From the NCBI GenBank assembly GCA_937896835.1, contig CALBOJ010000033.1, positions 1 through 61,220 on the forward strand: a DNA stretch of 61,220 nt. The letters run 5' to 3'. Origin of the DNA: an uncultured Collinsella sp. Lineage in GTDB: Bacteria; Actinomycetota; Coriobacteriia; Coriobacteriales; Coriobacteriaceae. Within the stretch, counting starts at the first letter, position 1, and each line of letters opens with the position of its first letter. Below the pieces are notes generated by a model, which saw only the letters and a list, made by a program, of their open reading frames with translations, was not told where the DNA came from and did not search any database. Positions 7,730 through 14,948 of the stretch are shown here, in pieces. The position numbers were made by a program, and so were the translations under genes.

Positions 7730-7846
7730 TAGTGGGAAATATGATTCTAATAGCTAGCTCAATAATTGTTAATTACCTATTTCTACCTGCGCTTCCTTTT
7801 AATTCAGTGAAATTGGCCTCATCTCGTCAAATGCCGAATTCACGTA

Positions 7847-7891
7847 CTCGTAAAGCGGGGGTCACCGGTTCGAGCCCGGTCGCTGGCTCCA
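7847..7891 (+). other. Attachment site: 3' half of a tRNA-Thr(CGU) gene (att scar)
   Basis: The segment starts with an anticodon loop CTCGTAA (anticodon CGT at 7849-7851). It continues with the 3' anticodon-stem strand AGCGG, a perfect T-arm (ACCGG, TTCGAGC, CCGGT at 7864-7880), the acceptor strand CGCTGGC, discriminator T and encoded CCA (7889-7891). The 5' half is absent: the bases before 7847 cannot pair with AGCGG. A tRNA cut at the anticodon loop is the classical product of tyrosine-integrase insertion. The complete tRNA-Thr should lie at the other end of the element. Confidence 0.85.
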
Positions 7892-7902
7892 TTGCACAAG
7901 AT

Positions 7903-7926
7903 AGCCGCCTTCGGGCGGCTTTTTTG
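7903..7926 (+). terminator. Terminator of the original tRNA-Thr gene
   Basis: AGCCGCC, TTCG loop, GGCGGCT, then a T-run. It begins 12 bases after the CCA end of the tRNA fragment and now sits on the chromosomal side of the junction. Confidence 0.85.
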
Positions 7927-7991
7927 TTGCTGATTTCGGGCGCGCTTCCGCCAATCCAAGCACAACGCCGCCGGAAACTCTCCTACTCAAC

Positions 7992-8040
7992 AAAAGCCCC
8001 GCCAACCGCAATCCCCAAAGGAACCGCGTTCAGCGGGGCC
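7992..8040 (-). terminator. Probable terminator downstream of yhcH-type gene
   Basis: Read on the minus strand, GCCCCGC (8033-8039) and GCGGGGC (7996-8002) form a stem with a long internal sequence, followed by TTTTGTTG. It lies about 60 bases after the stop of the gene at 8100. The long loop makes it weaker than the others. Confidence 0.5.
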
Positions 8041-8099
8041 CAAGCGAGCTCCCCCAAGGGATAACGCTCGCAACACGAACAGCTCAGCCGAGCAGCGCG

Positions 8100-8573
8100 C
8101 TACTCCTCCCAGTAAGCATCTGCAAGCAGCTTAAAGCAAATCTTCTTGACCGGCTGCGCGCCATCGCCCTGGAACTCGAGCGTGGGCATGTGAGGCTCGC
8201 CGGCAACAAACAGCGCAAACTTGTCGTCAGCAAGATCGCCGGCGATCGAGGCGTCGGAATCGACCAGATCGTAGTCGTCCTTCTCGTCAAACTCCTGAAC
8301 CAGCGTCAGGCTGCCCGTGGCAACCTTAAAGGCCTCGCGACCCTCGACGTCGATCTGCAGGTCGTGATAGCGCTGATGCGTCTCATAGTGAGCCTCGGCT
8401 TCGGGACGCGTCGTGGGAGCCATGACGTTCGCAAAGACCTTGTCGCCCAGAATCGGATGGCTGCCGACCTCGAGCTTCGCCGGATCGTTCTCCTCGAGCC
8501 AGTCGATCAGCACGTCGAGGCCCTTGAGCATTCCACGGTACTCCTCGATATCGCCCAATGCACCGTAAATCAT
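8100..8573 (-). CDS. YhcH/YjgK/YiaL (DUF386) family protein, probable sugar anomerase
   Basis: A 157-aa single-domain cupin-like protein. The stretch THQRYHDLQIDVEGRE and the later VAGEPHMPTLEF with conserved His and Glu match the YhcH/EbgC/NanQ family, whose members act as sialic acid or galactoside anomerases or mutarotases and require a metal held by His and Glu residues. GAGGGG precedes the ATG at 8573. It is the distal gene of the leftward amino-sugar locus; here it probably interconverts anomers of an imported or phosphorylated amino sugar, by context. Confidence 0.85.
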   Translation of the reverse strand: MIYGALGDIEEYRGMLKGLDVLIDWLEENDPAKLEVGSHPILGDKVFANVMAPTTRPEAEAHYETHQRYHDLQIDVEGREAFKVATGSLTLVQEFDEKDDYDLVDSDASIAGDLADDKFALFVAGEPHMPTLEFQGDGAQPVKKICFKLLADAYWEE

Positions 8574-8607
8574 CTAAATCCCCTCTCGGATCGTTTCTTT
8601 GGCGGCT

Positions 8608-8769
8608 ACTCGGCAAACGCATTACCGACGCTGTTGCCACCCACATGCGTCTCGACCAGGGTAAGGTCGGGATTGAACACGACAGTGTCGGCGTCGCGCC
8701 CCGGCATAATGCTACTGCACTTGTCGTCGACATGAGCTGGCAACCGATGCCGGGGCCGCAGCACAAGCT
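8608..8769 (-). pseudogene. Remnant of a second nagA gene (C-terminal ~45 codons)
   Basis: On the minus strand, after the stop of the kinase gene, an open frame without a start reads PAHVDDKCSSIMPGRDADTV, then VFNPDLTLVETHVGGNSV and GNAFAE before TAG. This is clearly homologous to the end of nagA at 11464 (SAHIEDKCGSIMPGRDADFV...GGQSVGNAFTD), with about three residues missing near the left break. The rest of the gene, with the metal-binding HxH motif, is gone. It points to a deletion that fused a nagA 3' end to the region just after the kinase stop. Confidence 0.85.
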
Positions 8770-8770
8770 C

Positions 8771-9706
8771 CTACAGCTCGGTCACGACAACGCCGTTGTA
8801 AACCTCGTCCCAACGATCCATAACCAAGTGGCCAGTCATGGGATCCATGGCATTGAGTTTGCCGCAGGTGTTGGCGGTACGCAGCACCGTCTCGTCGTCG
8901 GCTCCGGCAGCAATCGCATGTGCGAAGCCGGCAATGGTCGAATCGCCAGAGCCCGTAGCGTTAACGGCGGGGATATCGGGGGTCTTGGCGCGGAACGCAC
9001 GGCCGTTATGGAAACCAACGGAGCCGGCAGCGCCCATAGATACGACGACCCAGGGGATATCGGAGAAGCGGGCGTCAGAGGCGAGCGCGGAACGGAGCTC
9101 GTCCACATCGTCGGTGGTAAAGCTCGTGCCCAGAAGGCCGTTAATTTCGGTCAGGTTAGGCTTAACCAGCTCAGGCTTGACCTCGGACTTGAGCGCAGCC
9201 TCGAGCGAGGCGCCCGAGGTATCGAGCAGCACCTTGGCGCCGGCGTTCTCTGCAATGCCCGTGATCTTAGCGTAGTAGTCCGCCTCGACGCCGCGGGGCA
9301 GCGAACCCGAGATGGTAACGACATCGGCCTTGCTCGCAAGCTCGGCGAACTTGGCGGTAAAGGCATCGAGCTCCTCGGGGGCAATCGTCGGGCCGCTCTC
9401 GAGCAGCTCGGTCTGGTTGCCGGCGTGGAGGATGTTGAGACAAATGCGAGTCTCGCCCTTGATGGGCACAAAATCATTCTTAATGCCGTTAGCATCCATG
9501 AGCTCGGCCATATAGGCGCCCATATGACCACCAAGCAAGCCGGTTGCCACGACATCGTCGCCCAGCTGGCCCAGGACGCGGGCCACGTTGAGGCCCTTAC
9601 CGCCGGCGGTCTTTTCGGGCGTCACGCGGTTGACGTCGTCGATAATGAGCTCATCGAGCTGATAGCGCGTATCGACGGACGGGTTCATCGTAACGGTGAG
9701 GATCAT
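8771..9706 (-). CDS. PfkB-family sugar-phosphate kinase (tagatose-6-phosphate or 1-phosphofructokinase)
   Basis: A 311-aa ribokinase-fold kinase of the LacC/FruK branch: MILTVTMNPSVDTRYQL start, the AGGKGLNVARVLGQLG sugar-binding signature (about residues 34-50), and VNATGSGDSTIAGFA containing the anion hole and catalytic Asp. ATG at 9706 has AAGGAG six bases upstream. LacC makes tagatose 1,6-bisphosphate; FruK makes fructose 1,6-bisphosphate. With agaS, nagA and a LacX-type epimerase nearby, tagatose-6-phosphate kinase in an N-acetylgalactosamine pathway is favoured. The matching aldolase is not in the window. A nagA remnant starts directly after its stop. Confidence 0.85.
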   Translation of the reverse strand: MILTVTMNPSVDTRYQLDELIIDDVNRVTPEKTAGGKGLNVARVLGQLGDDVVATGLLGGHMGAYMAELMDANGIKNDFVPIKGETRICLNILHAGNQTELLESGPTIAPEELDAFTAKFAELASKADVVTISGSLPRGVEADYYAKITGIAENAGAKVLLDTSGASLEAALKSEVKPELVKPNLTEINGLLGTSFTTDDVDELRSALASDARFSDIPWVVVSMGAAGSVGFHNGRAFRAKTPDIPAVNATGSGDSTIAGFAHAIAAGADDETVLRTANTCGKLNAMDPMTGHLVMDRWDEVYNGVVVTEL

Positions 9707-9765
9707 TTCTAGCTCCTTATCTCGCAGGCTCCTTATGCCTTGCAAAACGAATTGGCTACATGCGA

Positions 9766-10647
9766 CTACAGAATCTCGATTGTGAACGAGCGCACGATGG
9801 TTTCTTTGGGCTTGGCGATAAGGCAGCCGCGCTTGTGCTCAAGCACGTCGTCCTCATCGGAGCAGGTCGAAAGACCGCCCCAGGGCTCAACTGCCACAAA
9901 ATCACCCTCGGGCTTGCTCCACACAATGAGGTACGGGAAGCCCTCAAAGCTCAGGCGAACACCCTTGTCCTCGCCCTTTTTGGAAAGCGTGACCTGACGG
10001 CTCTCGAGCACGTCAAAGATGGTCTCCGCAAAATCGAAGAGCTCATGTGACAGAGGCAGCGTCTTTCCCACCATGGGGTTCTTGGAGCGGTTGGTCACGT
10101 CAATCAAGCCAGTCGAGGGGACGGCAGCGCAAAGCTCAGCAGCCTCGTCTTTCTCAAAACGCAACTCGTAGTCCGTATAGGCCTCGCCCTCATCGAGCGG
10201 GCACCTAAAGCCGGGGTGTCCACCGATAAAGAAAGGCATGTCCTCGGTGCCCTCGTTGGTAACCTCATAGGAGACGCGCACGGCGGCGTCCTCGAGCGTA
10301 TAGCGGGCGACAAGCTTAAACGGATACGGATAATCGCTCAGCAGCGCGGCGTTATCCTCCGAAGCCAGGCACATCGCCAGCTCGTTCTCGCTCTGGCTCA
10401 GCAGCTTCCACTCCTGTTTGCGCGCAAACCCATGGCGGGCGAGCTTCACATGATGTCCGGCAAACGTCATGGCGCTGTTATCGCGCAAACCTCCGCAAAT
10501 CGGGAAGCAAATCGGTGCCTGGCCGGACCACACGGCGGGATCGCCCTGCCACAAGTACTCGCGACCTCCAGCCTCAATCGAGGTAAACGAACCACCGGCC
10601 GTGGAGACCTTGATAGAAATCGAATCGTTGGAGAGAGCGTATTCCAT
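9766..10647 (-). CDS. LacX-like aldose 1-epimerase
   Basis: A 293-aa galactose-mutarotase-like protein. It shows ICFPICGGLRDN, a catalytic-type His in LARHGFARKQEW and FFIGGHPGFRCPLDEGE, the pattern of the LacX branch, whose genes sit in lactose/tagatose operons. It interconverts alpha and beta anomers of aldoses or their phosphates. ATG at 10647 is selected because AAAGGATGG precedes it; the open frame extends further but without a ribosome site. The gene lies 59 bases upstream of the kinase and reads the same way, so the two are probably co-transcribed. Confidence 0.85.
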   Translation of the reverse strand: MEYALSNDSISIKVSTAGGSFTSIEAGGREYLWQGDPAVWSGQAPICFPICGGLRDNSAMTFAGHHVKLARHGFARKQEWKLLSQSENELAMCLASEDNAALLSDYPYPFKLVARYTLEDAAVRVSYEVTNEGTEDMPFFIGGHPGFRCPLDEGEAYTDYELRFEKDEAAELCAAVPSTGLIDVTNRSKNPMVGKTLPLSHELFDFAETIFDVLESRQVTLSKKGEDKGVRLSFEGFPYLIVWSKPEGDFVAVEPWGGLSTCSDEDDVLEHKRGCLIAKPKETIVRSFTIEIL

Positions 10648-10803
10648 TGTCCATCCTTTCGAACAACTGCTTTTTGCTCGCAAGAACCCGTCTCGGCTCT
10701 GACCAATGGACAAACCCGCACGCTCATCGATGCGTCCGGTATCCCGGCCATGTAACGGGGTACCATACAGACATTGATGCAATTACAGCTGAAAGGCCTT
10801 CTT

Positions 10804-11388
10804 ATGCGAACCATCATTCTTTATGCCTCACGCCACCACGGCAATACGAAAAAGCTCGTGGACGCCATCGTCGAGGCGCACCCCGAAATCGATACCCTCG
10901 ACGTGAAAACACTCGGCAAAAACGAGTATCCCAACCTGCACGAATACCATCTGATTGGTGTCGCCACGGGCATCTATTACTCCGAGATCGACAAGGACAT
11001 GGCACGCGTGCTCACGAACGTGCTGCAGCCGCAGGATAAGGTGTTTGGCCTTATGACCTACGGTGGCAAAAACAAGTGGTACGGCAAGGATATCGATGGC
11101 ATCTGCCGCATGAGGCAGGCCATCTTTATGGGCGTCTACGGCTGCCCTGGCTTTGATACGTGGGGGCCGTTCAAACTCACCGGCGGCGTCCAGAAGGGAC
11201 ACCCGACCGCTGAGGAAATTAAGGGCGCCGTCGACTTCTTCGACAAGATCGAAGACGAGTATGGCGACATCATCGTCGAAGAGTACGCCAAGCGCGAGAA
11301 GCGTCTAGCATACGAAAAGGAGCATCCCGCGGGGGGTCTTGTGGCCGGCGTCAAGCGCACGGCAAAGAAGATCGTTAACAAGCTGTAA
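10804..11388 (+). CDS. Flavodoxin-like protein
   Basis: A 194-aa protein with an FMN-binding flavodoxin start: a beta strand MRTIILYASRHHGNTKKLVD with the phosphate-binding loop (SRHHGNT). The middle carries VFGLMTYGGKNKWYGK and the end is a basic tail (GVKRTAKKIVNKL). AAAGG lies upstream of the ATG at 10804. It is the only rightward gene in this part of the locus and is followed by its own terminator, so it is probably independent of sugar catabolism. Its partner (reductase or menaquinone-type enzyme) is unknown. Confidence 0.8.
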   Translation: MRTIILYASRHHGNTKKLVDAIVEAHPEIDTLDVKTLGKNEYPNLHEYHLIGVATGIYYSEIDKDMARVLTNVLQPQDKVFGLMTYGGKNKWYGKDIDGICRMRQAIFMGVYGCPGFDTWGPFKLTGGVQKGHPTAEEIKGAVDFFDKIEDEYGDIIVEEYAKREKRLAYEKEHPAGGLVAGVKRTAKKIVNKL

Positions 11389-11419
11389 CTGTGAAGGTGC
11401 TTTTGAGCGTTTAACCCAT

Positions 11420-11458
11420 ACGGCGGGTCCGAGCAGATTCGGGCCCGCCGTCTTTTTC
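11420..11458 (+). terminator. Terminator after the flavodoxin gene
   Basis: ACGGCGGG and CCCGCCGT form the outer stem with an inner CCGA/TCGG pairing, followed by CTTTTTC. It can also serve the convergent nagA gene, whose stop is at 11464. Confidence 0.75.
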
Positions 11459-11463
11459 TATCG

Positions 11464-12633
11464 TTAATCGGTAAAGGCGTTGCCGACGCTCTGGCCGCCA
11501 ACATACGTCTCGACGAGGGTGAGCTCATGGTCGAACACGACAAAGTCGGCGTCGCGACCCGGCATGATGCTGCCGCACTTATCCTCGATGTGCGCAGAGC
11601 GAGCCGGCACCTCGGTTGCCATGCGAATGGCGATATCAGCGCTGGCGATGCCCCAATCGACAATGTTCTTGACGCCCTGGGCAAGCGTGAGCACCGAGCC
11701 GGCAATGCTTTTGCCGTCGGCGAGCCAGCACAGGTTGTCCTTCATGATGACGTCCATGCCACCACTGGTGTAGCTGCCCTCGGGCATGCCGCCGCAGCCC
11801 AGGCAGTCGGTGATGAGCACCGTGTGCTGCCAGCCCTTTGCCTGCAGCAGTGCCTTGATGGCGGCAGGGTTTACGTGCTTGCCGTCACAGATGATCTCGG
11901 CGTAGGTCTCGGGCGTGGACATGGCAGCACCCACGACACCGGGCTCACGGTGATGCAGACCGCGCTGGCCGTTATAGGTATGCGTAAAGCAGCTGGCACC
12001 GGCATTGATAGCGGCGATGCACTCATCGTAGGTGGCGTCGGAGTGACCGATGCTGGTCACCACGCCCTTGGCGTTCAGAGCAGCCGCATAAGCAGCGGCA
12101 CCGTCGCGCTCGGCGGCCATGGCGCTCTTAACGATGCGACCGCCCGCAGCCTCCTGCCACTGGTCGAAAACCTCCTCGGAGGGGTCAATCAGGTAAGCGG
12201 GGTTCTGCGCGCCCACGTGCTTCATGGTAAAGAAGGGGCCCTCCAGGTAGATGCCCTGAATGCGGGCACCGCAGAAGTCGGGGCCGCGGCCCTCGTCCGC
12301 CTTGGCGATAGCAGCGCAGGCGTCCTTGATCTGTTCGACGCCATCGGTGAACGTCGTGGGCAGCCAGCTGGTGGTACCGCGACGGGCGAGCTCGGTTGAG
12401 CTGATATCGATGCCCTCGGGATCGTTATCGGTAGTTGAGTGGTTGTAGAAGCCATGGATGTGAGTATCGACCATACCCGGTGCGATCCACGATCCCGTGT
12501 AGTCCTTAATCTCGCAAGAGGGCTCGTCGGCCTGCCAGGCGCCAAAAACGCCATCCTCGACCATAAGATAGCCGCCCAGTTGCGGGCCTGCCGGCAAGAA
12601 GAACTTGTCAGCCTTAATTGCGTACGTGCTCAT
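11464..12633 (-). CDS. nagA: N-acetylglucosamine/N-acetylgalactosamine-6-phosphate deacetylase
   Basis: A 389-aa amidohydrolase that removes acetate from GlcNAc-6-P or GalNAc-6-P in the cytoplasm. Visible motifs: metal-binding GMVDTHIHGF (HxH), YLEGPFF with the metal-ligand Glu, SIGHSDA and FTHTYNG with metal His residues, and ITDCLGCGG with the catalytic Asp. ATG at 12633 is chosen over the GTG six bases earlier because GAGGAG is five bases upstream of it. Its neighbour agaS acts on the product, so GalNAc-6-P (the AgaA role) is a likely substrate. A truncated paralogue lies at 8608. Confidence 0.93.
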   Translation of the reverse strand: MSTYAIKADKFFLPAGPQLGGYLMVEDGVFGAWQADEPSCEIKDYTGSWIAPGMVDTHIHGFYNHSTTDNDPEGIDISSTELARRGTTSWLPTTFTDGVEQIKDACAAIAKADEGRGPDFCGARIQGIYLEGPFFTMKHVGAQNPAYLIDPSEEVFDQWQEAAGGRIVKSAMAAERDGAAAYAAALNAKGVVTSIGHSDATYDECIAAINAGASCFTHTYNGQRGLHHREPGVVGAAMSTPETYAEIICDGKHVNPAAIKALLQAKGWQHTVLITDCLGCGGMPEGSYTSGGMDVIMKDNLCWLADGKSIAGSVLTLAQGVKNIVDWGIASADIAIRMATEVPARSAHIEDKCGSIMPGRDADFVVFDHELTLVETYVGGQSVGNAFTD

Positions 12634-12695
12634 ATGCACTCCTCGCTTCTAAAGCAGTTGACTGTGGTAATGCTTATACCCAGCTCACGTAAAAC

Positions 12696-12734
12696 AAAAA
12701 GCGCCCGCCCGCCGTTATGAGCGGACGGGCGCCC
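12696..12734 (-). terminator. Terminator between agaS and nagA
   Basis: On the minus strand GCGCCCGTCCGC pairs with GCGGGCGGGCGC (one G-U pair), followed by TTTTTGTTTT. It lies 17 bases after the agaS stop, so nagA probably depends on read-through or its own promoter in the 60-base gap. Confidence 0.85.
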
Positions 12735-12750
12735 TTACAGGGGGACGCGA

Positions 12751-13917
12751 TTAAGCGGTGAAGGGGTGAATCGTCACGCCCTTAACCACGCGGTTGACCG
12801 TGCCGGTGGGGCTCGGCGTATCGGGCGTGTTGCCCACGCGGACGGAGTTGAGCAGGCTGATAGCCTGGGCAAACATCACGAACGGCAGAGCAAGGTAACC
12901 CTCGGGAAGTGCCTCGTAGCCCTTAAAGGTGAAGGACTCACCCTCATAGACGGTGGCACCTTCCTGCTGAACGGCGATGGTGTGCTGAGCGATCTCGTCG
13001 CCACCGATCTCGTTGAGGATGTCGATGTCGTACTGACGGGTGTAGGCGTCGTTGTTGACGAACACGAAGACGAGCGTCTTATCGTCGACGAAGGACTTAG
13101 GTCCGTGACGATAGCCCATGGAGGTGTCGTAGGAAGTAGCGACCAGACCGTGAGCGAGCTCGAGGATCTTGAGCTGGCTCTCCTGAGCAAGGCCACCGAA
13201 GGAGCCAGAACCCAAGTAGGTCACGCGGTTGAAATCGCCAGCCAGGTAATCGGCGATCTCGGGCTCACGGGAGATGACCTCCTCGCCCATCTTGGCAATC
13301 GTCTCGACCCACTCGGCCTTCTGCTCGTCAGAGGCAGTGTCGAAAATAAGGGTGGAGAGCAGGGTCATGCAGGAATAAGAACCGGTCATGGCGAAGCCCT
13401 TGTCGTTGGCGCGCGGAATGAGCAGCGTCAGCGCATTGGGATCATCGGCAGACTCGACGGCAAGCTTGCCCTCGGGAGCGCAGGTGATGTTGAGGAACTT
13501 GACGTTGTGGACGAGCTCCTTGGCAACGGCAACGGCGGCAAGGCTCTCGGGGCTGTTGCCAGAGCGGGCAAAGGAAACCACGAGCGTGGGATCCTCGGCG
13601 CGCAGGAAGTCGCGCGGGGCGCTCACGATGTCGGTCGTGGCGATGGGCTTAAAGTCGTAGAGATCAGTGTTGCCAGCGTGACGCAGGTACGGGGCGCAGG
13701 TATCGCCAACGTAGTCGGACGTACCGGCACCGGTGAAGACAACGGACAGACGACCCTCGCCCATAGCGCGAGCCTCGGCCAGGAAGGCCTCGATGGCCTC
13801 CTTGTTCTCGCGATAGATGTTGAGCGTATCACGCCAAAGCTCGGGCTGCTGAGCAATCTCGGCCGTGGTGATCTGGGCGCCGAGCTCGGTGAGCTCCTCG
13901 ACACTCTTCTCGAACAT
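12751..13917 (-). CDS. agaS: AgaS-type SIS isomerase/deaminase
   Basis: A 388-aa protein with two SIS sugar-isomerase domains (about 45-200 and 215-375). FTGAGTSDYVGD and SFARSGNSPES form the phosphosugar site, and YRHGPKSFVDD plus GNTPDTPSPTGTVNRVV at the end are characteristic of AgaS. AgaS converts galactosamine-6-phosphate to tagatose-6-phosphate with release of ammonia, feeding the kinase at 8771. GAGAGAGG precedes the ATG. The CTGGTAGTAACCAG palindrome about 60 bases upstream is a likely operator for the neighbouring GntR protein. Confidence 0.93.
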   Translation of the reverse strand: MFEKSVEELTELGAQITTAEIAQQPELWRDTLNIYRENKEAIEAFLAEARAMGEGRLSVVFTGAGTSDYVGDTCAPYLRHAGNTDLYDFKPIATTDIVSAPRDFLRAEDPTLVVSFARSGNSPESLAAVAVAKELVHNVKFLNITCAPEGKLAVESADDPNALTLLIPRANDKGFAMTGSYSCMTLLSTLIFDTASDEQKAEWVETIAKMGEEVISREPEIADYLAGDFNRVTYLGSGSFGGLAQESQLKILELAHGLVATSYDTSMGYRHGPKSFVDDKTLVFVFVNNDAYTRQYDIDILNEIGGDEIAQHTIAVQQEGATVYEGESFTFKGYEALPEGYLALPFVMFAQAISLLNSVRVGNTPDTPSPTGTVNRVVKGVTIHPFTA

Positions 13918-13978
13918 TTCTAATACCTCTCTCTAGAAGTAATCCTCTGACGTGCAATTATACACTTCGGTTGGTTAT

Positions 13979-13992
13979 CTGGTAGTAACCAG
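13979..13992. promoter_or_regulatory. Putative GntR/HutC operator upstream of agaS
   Basis: CTGGTAGTAACCAG is a palindrome with CTGGT/ACCAG half sites. Thirteen of its bases recur exactly at 18272-18284 in front of the PTS operon. HutC-type regulators of amino-sugar genes bind short palindromes of this kind containing GGT/ACC half sites. The site lies between the regulator gene and agaS, so it can control agaS and possibly signal the regulator's own end. Confidence 0.7.
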
Positions 13993-14031
13993 TTAAATGC
14001 AAAGAATCACCATATGGAAACGATGCGAGCA

Positions 14032-14763
14032 CTAGTTACTGCGCTGGTGGTAAACCTTGTATTTAAACTGATCGGCACGAGCAACCGAGAGTGTGTACTC
14101 CACTACCTCGTTTGACTCGTTATACGTAGTCCTGACCAAATCGAGCACAGGCGAGCCCTCGACAATTCCCAAAAGGTGGGCATCGGTGGGACGGGCTATG
14201 CTCGCATAGAACTCCTCTTCGGCCACGCGAATCTTTTGCTGAAAGTCCTGCTCAATCACATCGTAAAGCGGCTTACGCTCCAGCAGCGGTCGCTTTAGGG
14301 ACAGAAATTGACGAACCGGTAGATAGCTGCGTTCGACCATCATGGGCATGTTGTCGGCAGAGCGAAGGCGCTTGAGCTTAAAAATGCGATCACCGATGCG
14401 CAATCCCATATGCTCGGCCAGATTCTTATCGGCCTCCATCTCGCAAAACTCGAGAATCGTGGTCTCGGGTTCTCGACCCATCGCGCGCATCTGCTCGGTA
14501 AAGCTGTAGGACTGCATAAGATTGGTTGCTTTTGCCGAACGGTCGGTCACAAAGGTACCGCGACCGTGCTGCCGAACCACCAGTCCTAAACGCTCCAGTT
14601 CCTGCAGAGCCAGGCGTACCGTAGTGCGCGAGAGACCATAGCGCTCCGAAAGTTCGCGCTCGGAAGGAATCATGTCACCGGCGCGATATTCATGGTCAAT
14701 CTTTTCGGTCAGAATATCGACCAGCTGATCGTACAGCGGTTGCTTACGCGCTCCGATCGCCAT
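14032..14763 (-). CDS. GntR-family (HutC/UTRA) transcriptional regulator
   Basis: A 243-aa regulator. Residues 1-75 hold the GntR winged helix (PLYDQLVDILTEKIDHEYRA, then IPSERELSERYGLSRTTVRL and VVRQHGRGTFV). From about 95 to 235 is a UTRA effector domain (FKLKRLRSADNMPMMVERSY, VVEYTLSVARAD). Members of this class respond to amino-sugar phosphates (NagR, AgaR-type roles). AGGGAGG precedes the ATG. It lies between agaS and the PTS operon, and the same operator-like sequence occurs next to both, so it probably represses the whole locus until GalNAc- or GlcNAc-6-phosphate appears. Confidence 0.92.
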   Translation of the reverse strand: MAIGARKQPLYDQLVDILTEKIDHEYRAGDMIPSERELSERYGLSRTTVRLALQELERLGLVVRQHGRGTFVTDRSAKATNLMQSYSFTEQMRAMGREPETTILEFCEMEADKNLAEHMGLRIGDRIFKLKRLRSADNMPMMVERSYLPVRQFLSLKRPLLERKPLYDVIEQDFQQKIRVAEEEFYASIARPTDAHLLGIVEGSPVLDLVRTTYNESNEVVEYTLSVARADQFKYKVYHQRSN

Positions 14764-14849
14764 CCTATCCTCCCTTTTGCTCGAATTCGGCTAACTACCT
14801 AGGGTGTTAAGCATTATCAGTCCGCAACACCCGAATCATCAAGAAAACA

Positions 14850-14883
14850 AAAGCCGCGCGCTCTTTCGAGCACGCGGCTTTTA
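14850..14883. terminator. Bidirectional-type terminator after the PTS operon
   Basis: AAAAGCCGCG(C) and GCGGCTTTT arms with a CTCTTTCGAG inner hairpin. It lies 66 bases after the IID stop on the minus strand, and its T-run (AAAA on the plus strand) suits that direction. Confidence 0.85.
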
Positions 14884-14948
14884 ACATACACATGGCTTAA
14901 GGGGTCGGGGTGTGAGCCGCGTAGGGACACACCCCTCAAGCTAGAGCC

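Larger units (their letters stand above)
1..7891. mobile_element. Right part of an integrative mobilizable element inserted in tRNA-Thr(CGU)
   Basis: The block has the parts of an integrative mobilizable or conjugative element: relaxase (629-1564), coupling protein (1591-3477), MobC-like protein (3505-3843), DnaB-like helicase (4169-5035), small HTH protein (5023-5277), a cargo gene (5540-6304) and a tyrosine integrase (6342-7619). It ends at a 3' half tRNA-Thr scar (7847-7891). Integrase next to the scar is the usual layout for tRNA-targeting elements. No mating-pair genes (VirB4, VirB6) are visible, but the left end lies before base 1, so a full conjugative element is not excluded. An IS21-type insertion sits inside it at the left edge. 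Confidence 0.85.

Noticed and set aside
7847..7891. Functional tRNA-Thr gene
   Set aside because: Only the 3' half is present; no D-arm or 5' acceptor strand precedes it.
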